Part shown: positions 6,241 through 7,977 of the stretch, piece by piece
Layout of the letters: each line of letters opens with the position of its first letter
How positions within the stretch are numbered: position 1 is the first letter of the stretch
DNA from: Desulfobacteraceae bacterium
GTDB taxonomy: Bacteria; Desulfobacterota; Desulfobacteria; Desulfobacterales; Desulfosalsimonadaceae
Assembly: GCA_007136525.1 (NCBI GenBank)
Contig: SLGU01000042.1
Location: 1 to 7,977, forward strand
DNA: 7,977 nucleotides
Reading direction: 5' to 3'
Made by a program: the position numbers and the translations under genes
The notes under the pieces: generated by a model
What the model was told of the DNA's origin: nothing
The model's database searches: none
The model's input: the letters and a program-made list of their open reading frames with translations, nothing else

Positions 6241-7977
6241 TCAATCACCATCCAGTGCTTTTCTCAGGGCAAAAGCCAGATCGCTTTTTGAAATTGGCTT
6301 TTGGAGCAAGGTGTTGATTTTCCTTTGAGCTGATTTTTCCCGGGTTACCTTGTCATTATAGCCTGTGCACAAAACAATGGGGATGTCCGGGCGCAGCTTG
6401 CGGATTTTTTCGGCAAGTTCGATGCCGGTCATATTCGGCATGGCCTGATCCGTGAGGAGCAGGTCGAACATGTCGGGCCGGCGGCTGAAAATTTCAAGGG
6501 CCTTGATGCTGTCGGCCACCGCTGTCACGTGATAGCCCAGGCTCTCAAGCACCTGGTGCTGGAGGTCGACGATCCGCTGTTCGTCGTCCACCAGCAGTAT
6601 TCGCTCAGAGCCGGTCGGGTCGGATGCCGAGGAATGTCGTTGCGCCTCCGGTTCGGATGCCGTGTCATCGGCCACCCGAAGGTAAACGTCAAAACGCGCC
6701 CCCCTGCCCGGATCACTTTCTACCAGTATTGTCCCGCCGGTGTTCTTTATGATTCCGTAGCTGACAGAAAGGCCTAAACCGGTACCCTTGTCCCGGGATT
6801 TGGTTGTAAAATAAGGCTCGAATATCTTGTCTGCCAGGTCAGGTTCAATACCGCATCCGGTATCCGATACGGAGACCCGGATATATCTGCCGGGAGTGAC
6901 TTTTCCCCAGGCGGGCGAAGTTGCGTCGAACACCCCGATCTCCTCCAGGCTCACCGACATGGTGCCGGTGCCGCATTCCTCCATCGCCTGGTAAGCGTTG
7001 GTGCAGAGGTTCATGATCACCTGATGGATGCGGGAAGGGGTGATCAATATTTTTCCGGTATTCCGGTTGATTTCATGGCGGATTTCGATGTTGGAAGGGA
7101 TGGTGGTCTGGAGCAGCTTGAGCGTTTCCAGGATGATGGGATGGATCTGGATCGGATGGACATCCTCGTCGGCGGAACGCCTGCTGAAGTTGAGAATCTG
7201 TTCTATGAGATCCCTGGCCCGGTTTGCGGATTTCAAAACCTTCTCTAAGTTTTCGTAGGTCTTGCTGCACACGGGCACGCCTTTCATGGCAAGGTCGGTG
7301 TACCCGATAATGGGGAAAAGGATATTGTTGAAATCATGCGCGATCCCCCCCGCAAGCGTGCCGATGGACTCCATTTTCTGGGACTGGTGTAGTTGGTTTT
7401 CAAGTTCTTTCCGGTTCTCCTGGGCTTTCGCGCGTTCCGTCACGTCCCGCAAAATCCCCTGGAAGCCGACTGGATTGCCATTCTTGTCTTTGCGCAGGGA
7501 TATGGATGTTTCAACAAAACAGGAAAAGCCGTCTTTGCGAACCATCTGCCAGTCAAAGGTTTTTATGGGATTGCCGGTCCTGTACACATAATTGAAGGTT
7601 TCAAATAAGACTTTCTGGTAGTCATCATGGACGATATCCCGGTAGTTCTTCCCAATGAGTTCATCGCAGGGGCAGCCGAGGAGGCGGCAGAACTGCGCAT
7701 TGAAAAACTCGTAATTGCCCTTCAGGTCAACCTCATAGTATCCGTCCTCGATAGAATCGAGTATGCTCCGATACTTCTTTTCGCTTTCCCGGATTGCTTT
7801 TCTGGCTTCCATCCGTTCGGTCACGTTTCTTGAAATGCCTCGCACACCGATCGCTTTCCCGTCCTCGCGGCGGATCACGGAGCTCATGTACTCCAGGACC
7901 ATTGGCTCCCCGCGCCGGTTGAATACGTTGATGTAGCCGCTGTCAAAGTCGGTTTTCCGGATGCGCTCGAGGTAATC
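6241..7977 (-). CDS. PAS-containing hybrid sensor histidine kinase with C-terminal receiver (partial, N-terminus beyond right edge)
   Basis: A two-component sensor with 578 visible residues; the frame is open to the window edge, so the internal ATG at 7902 is not the true start. Counting from the first visible codon, the end of one PAS/PAC domain (to ~58) is followed by a full PAS/PAC domain (~64-185). A short coiled linker leads to the HisKA H-box GGIAHDFNNIL with phospho-acceptor H214, then the HATPase_c domain with N-box VIMNLCTNAYQAM (N323, N327), G1 DTGCG (372-376) and G2 GTGLGLS (398-404). The receiver domain has the acidic pair D464-D465, phospho-acceptor D510 in LLLTDQAMPN and K560. 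The kinase core is of the NtrB-like type. The signal is unknown and no membrane segment is visible in this part. No unfused response regulator gene lies nearby; the attached receiver would take the phosphate first. Confidence 0.96.
   Translation of the reverse strand, partial: DYLERIRKTDFDSGYINVFNRRGEPMVLEYMSSVIRREDGKAIGVRGISRNVTERMEARKAIRESEKKYRSILDSIEDGYYEVDLKGNYEFFNAQFCRLLGCPCDELIGKNYRDIVHDDYQKVLFETFNYVYRTGNPIKTFDWQMVRKDGFSCFVETSISLRKDKNGNPVGFQGILRDVTERAKAQENRKELENQLHQSQKMESIGTLAGGIAHDFNNILFPIIGYTDLAMKGVPVCSKTYENLEKVLKSANRARDLIEQILNFSRRSADEDVHPIQIHPIILETLKLLQTTIPSNIEIRHEINRNTGKILITPSRIHQVIMNLCTNAYQAMEECGTGTMSVSLEEIGVFDATSPAWGKVTPGRYIRVSVSDTGCGIEPDLADKIFEPYFTTKSRDKGTGLGLSVSYGIIKNTGGTILVESDPGRGARFDVYLRVADDTASEPEAQRHSSASDPTGSERILLVDDEQRIVDLQHQVLESLGYHVTAVADSIKALEIFSRRPDMFDLLLTDQAMPNMTGIELAEKIRKLRPDIPIVLCTGYNDKVTREKSAQRKINTLLQKPISKSDLAFALRKALDGD

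Noticed and set aside
6216..6241. Possible plus-strand terminator: CGGTT/AACCG stem followed by a T-run
   Set aside because: The stem is only 5 bp, the T-run begins 6 bases after it, and the site lies about 400 bases past the PilZ gene at the end of an opposing gene.
1..7977. CRISPR arrays, tRNA or rRNA genes, transposase genes
   Set aside because: I saw no regularly spaced direct repeats, no tRNA-like cloverleaf in the non-coding stretches and no transposase motifs.

Overview
The window looks like a chromosomal stretch of a Desulfobacterota (former Deltaproteobacteria) organism, probably an anaerobic sulfate-reducer-type lineage. This rests on three things: an elongation factor G of the spirochaete/planctomycete/deltaproteobacterial (mitochondrial EF-G1-like) subfamily, a PAS-rich hybrid histidine kinase, and two palindromic intergenic elements of a style I associate with that phylum. 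The taxon is an inference; there is no rRNA or tRNA to confirm it.

Layout. Positions 1-1366 (minus) hold the N-terminal two thirds of an EF-G; the gene runs off the left edge. Positions 1367-1725 are non-coding, with a consensus-like minus-strand promoter, a degenerate inverted-repeat element and a perfect 10-bp GC-rich hairpin, so EF-G appears to have a long structured leader. Positions 1726-2091 (minus) encode a stand-alone CULT-domain protein, a bacterial relative of the thalidomide-binding domain of cereblon, with its own strong sigma70-type promoter at 2214-2242. On the plus strand, 2302-5824 is a compact run of four genes: a class II asparagine-synthetase-like amidotransferase, a short GCS2-family (glutamate-cysteine-ligase-like) carboxylate-amine ligase, a glutaredoxin, and a PilZ-domain protein. 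Positions 5825-6240 contain a short minus-strand ORF for a 56-aa membrane peptide and a 139-bp imperfect palindrome. Positions 6241-7977 (minus) encode a hybrid PAS/histidine kinase/receiver protein that runs off the right edge.

How the genes may work together. The asnB-like, GCS2-like and glutaredoxin genes are separated by 13 and 23 bases and look co-transcribed. Glutamine-fed amide formation, ATP-dependent gamma-glutamyl-type ligation and a thiol-disulfide oxidoreductase together suggest a small pathway making or using a low-molecular-weight thiol or amidated gamma-glutamyl compound. No product can be read from sequence alone. The CULT protein, divergent to this operon, is the other candidate for new biology: it keeps the complete tryptophan cage and zinc ligands, and its natural ligand is unknown.
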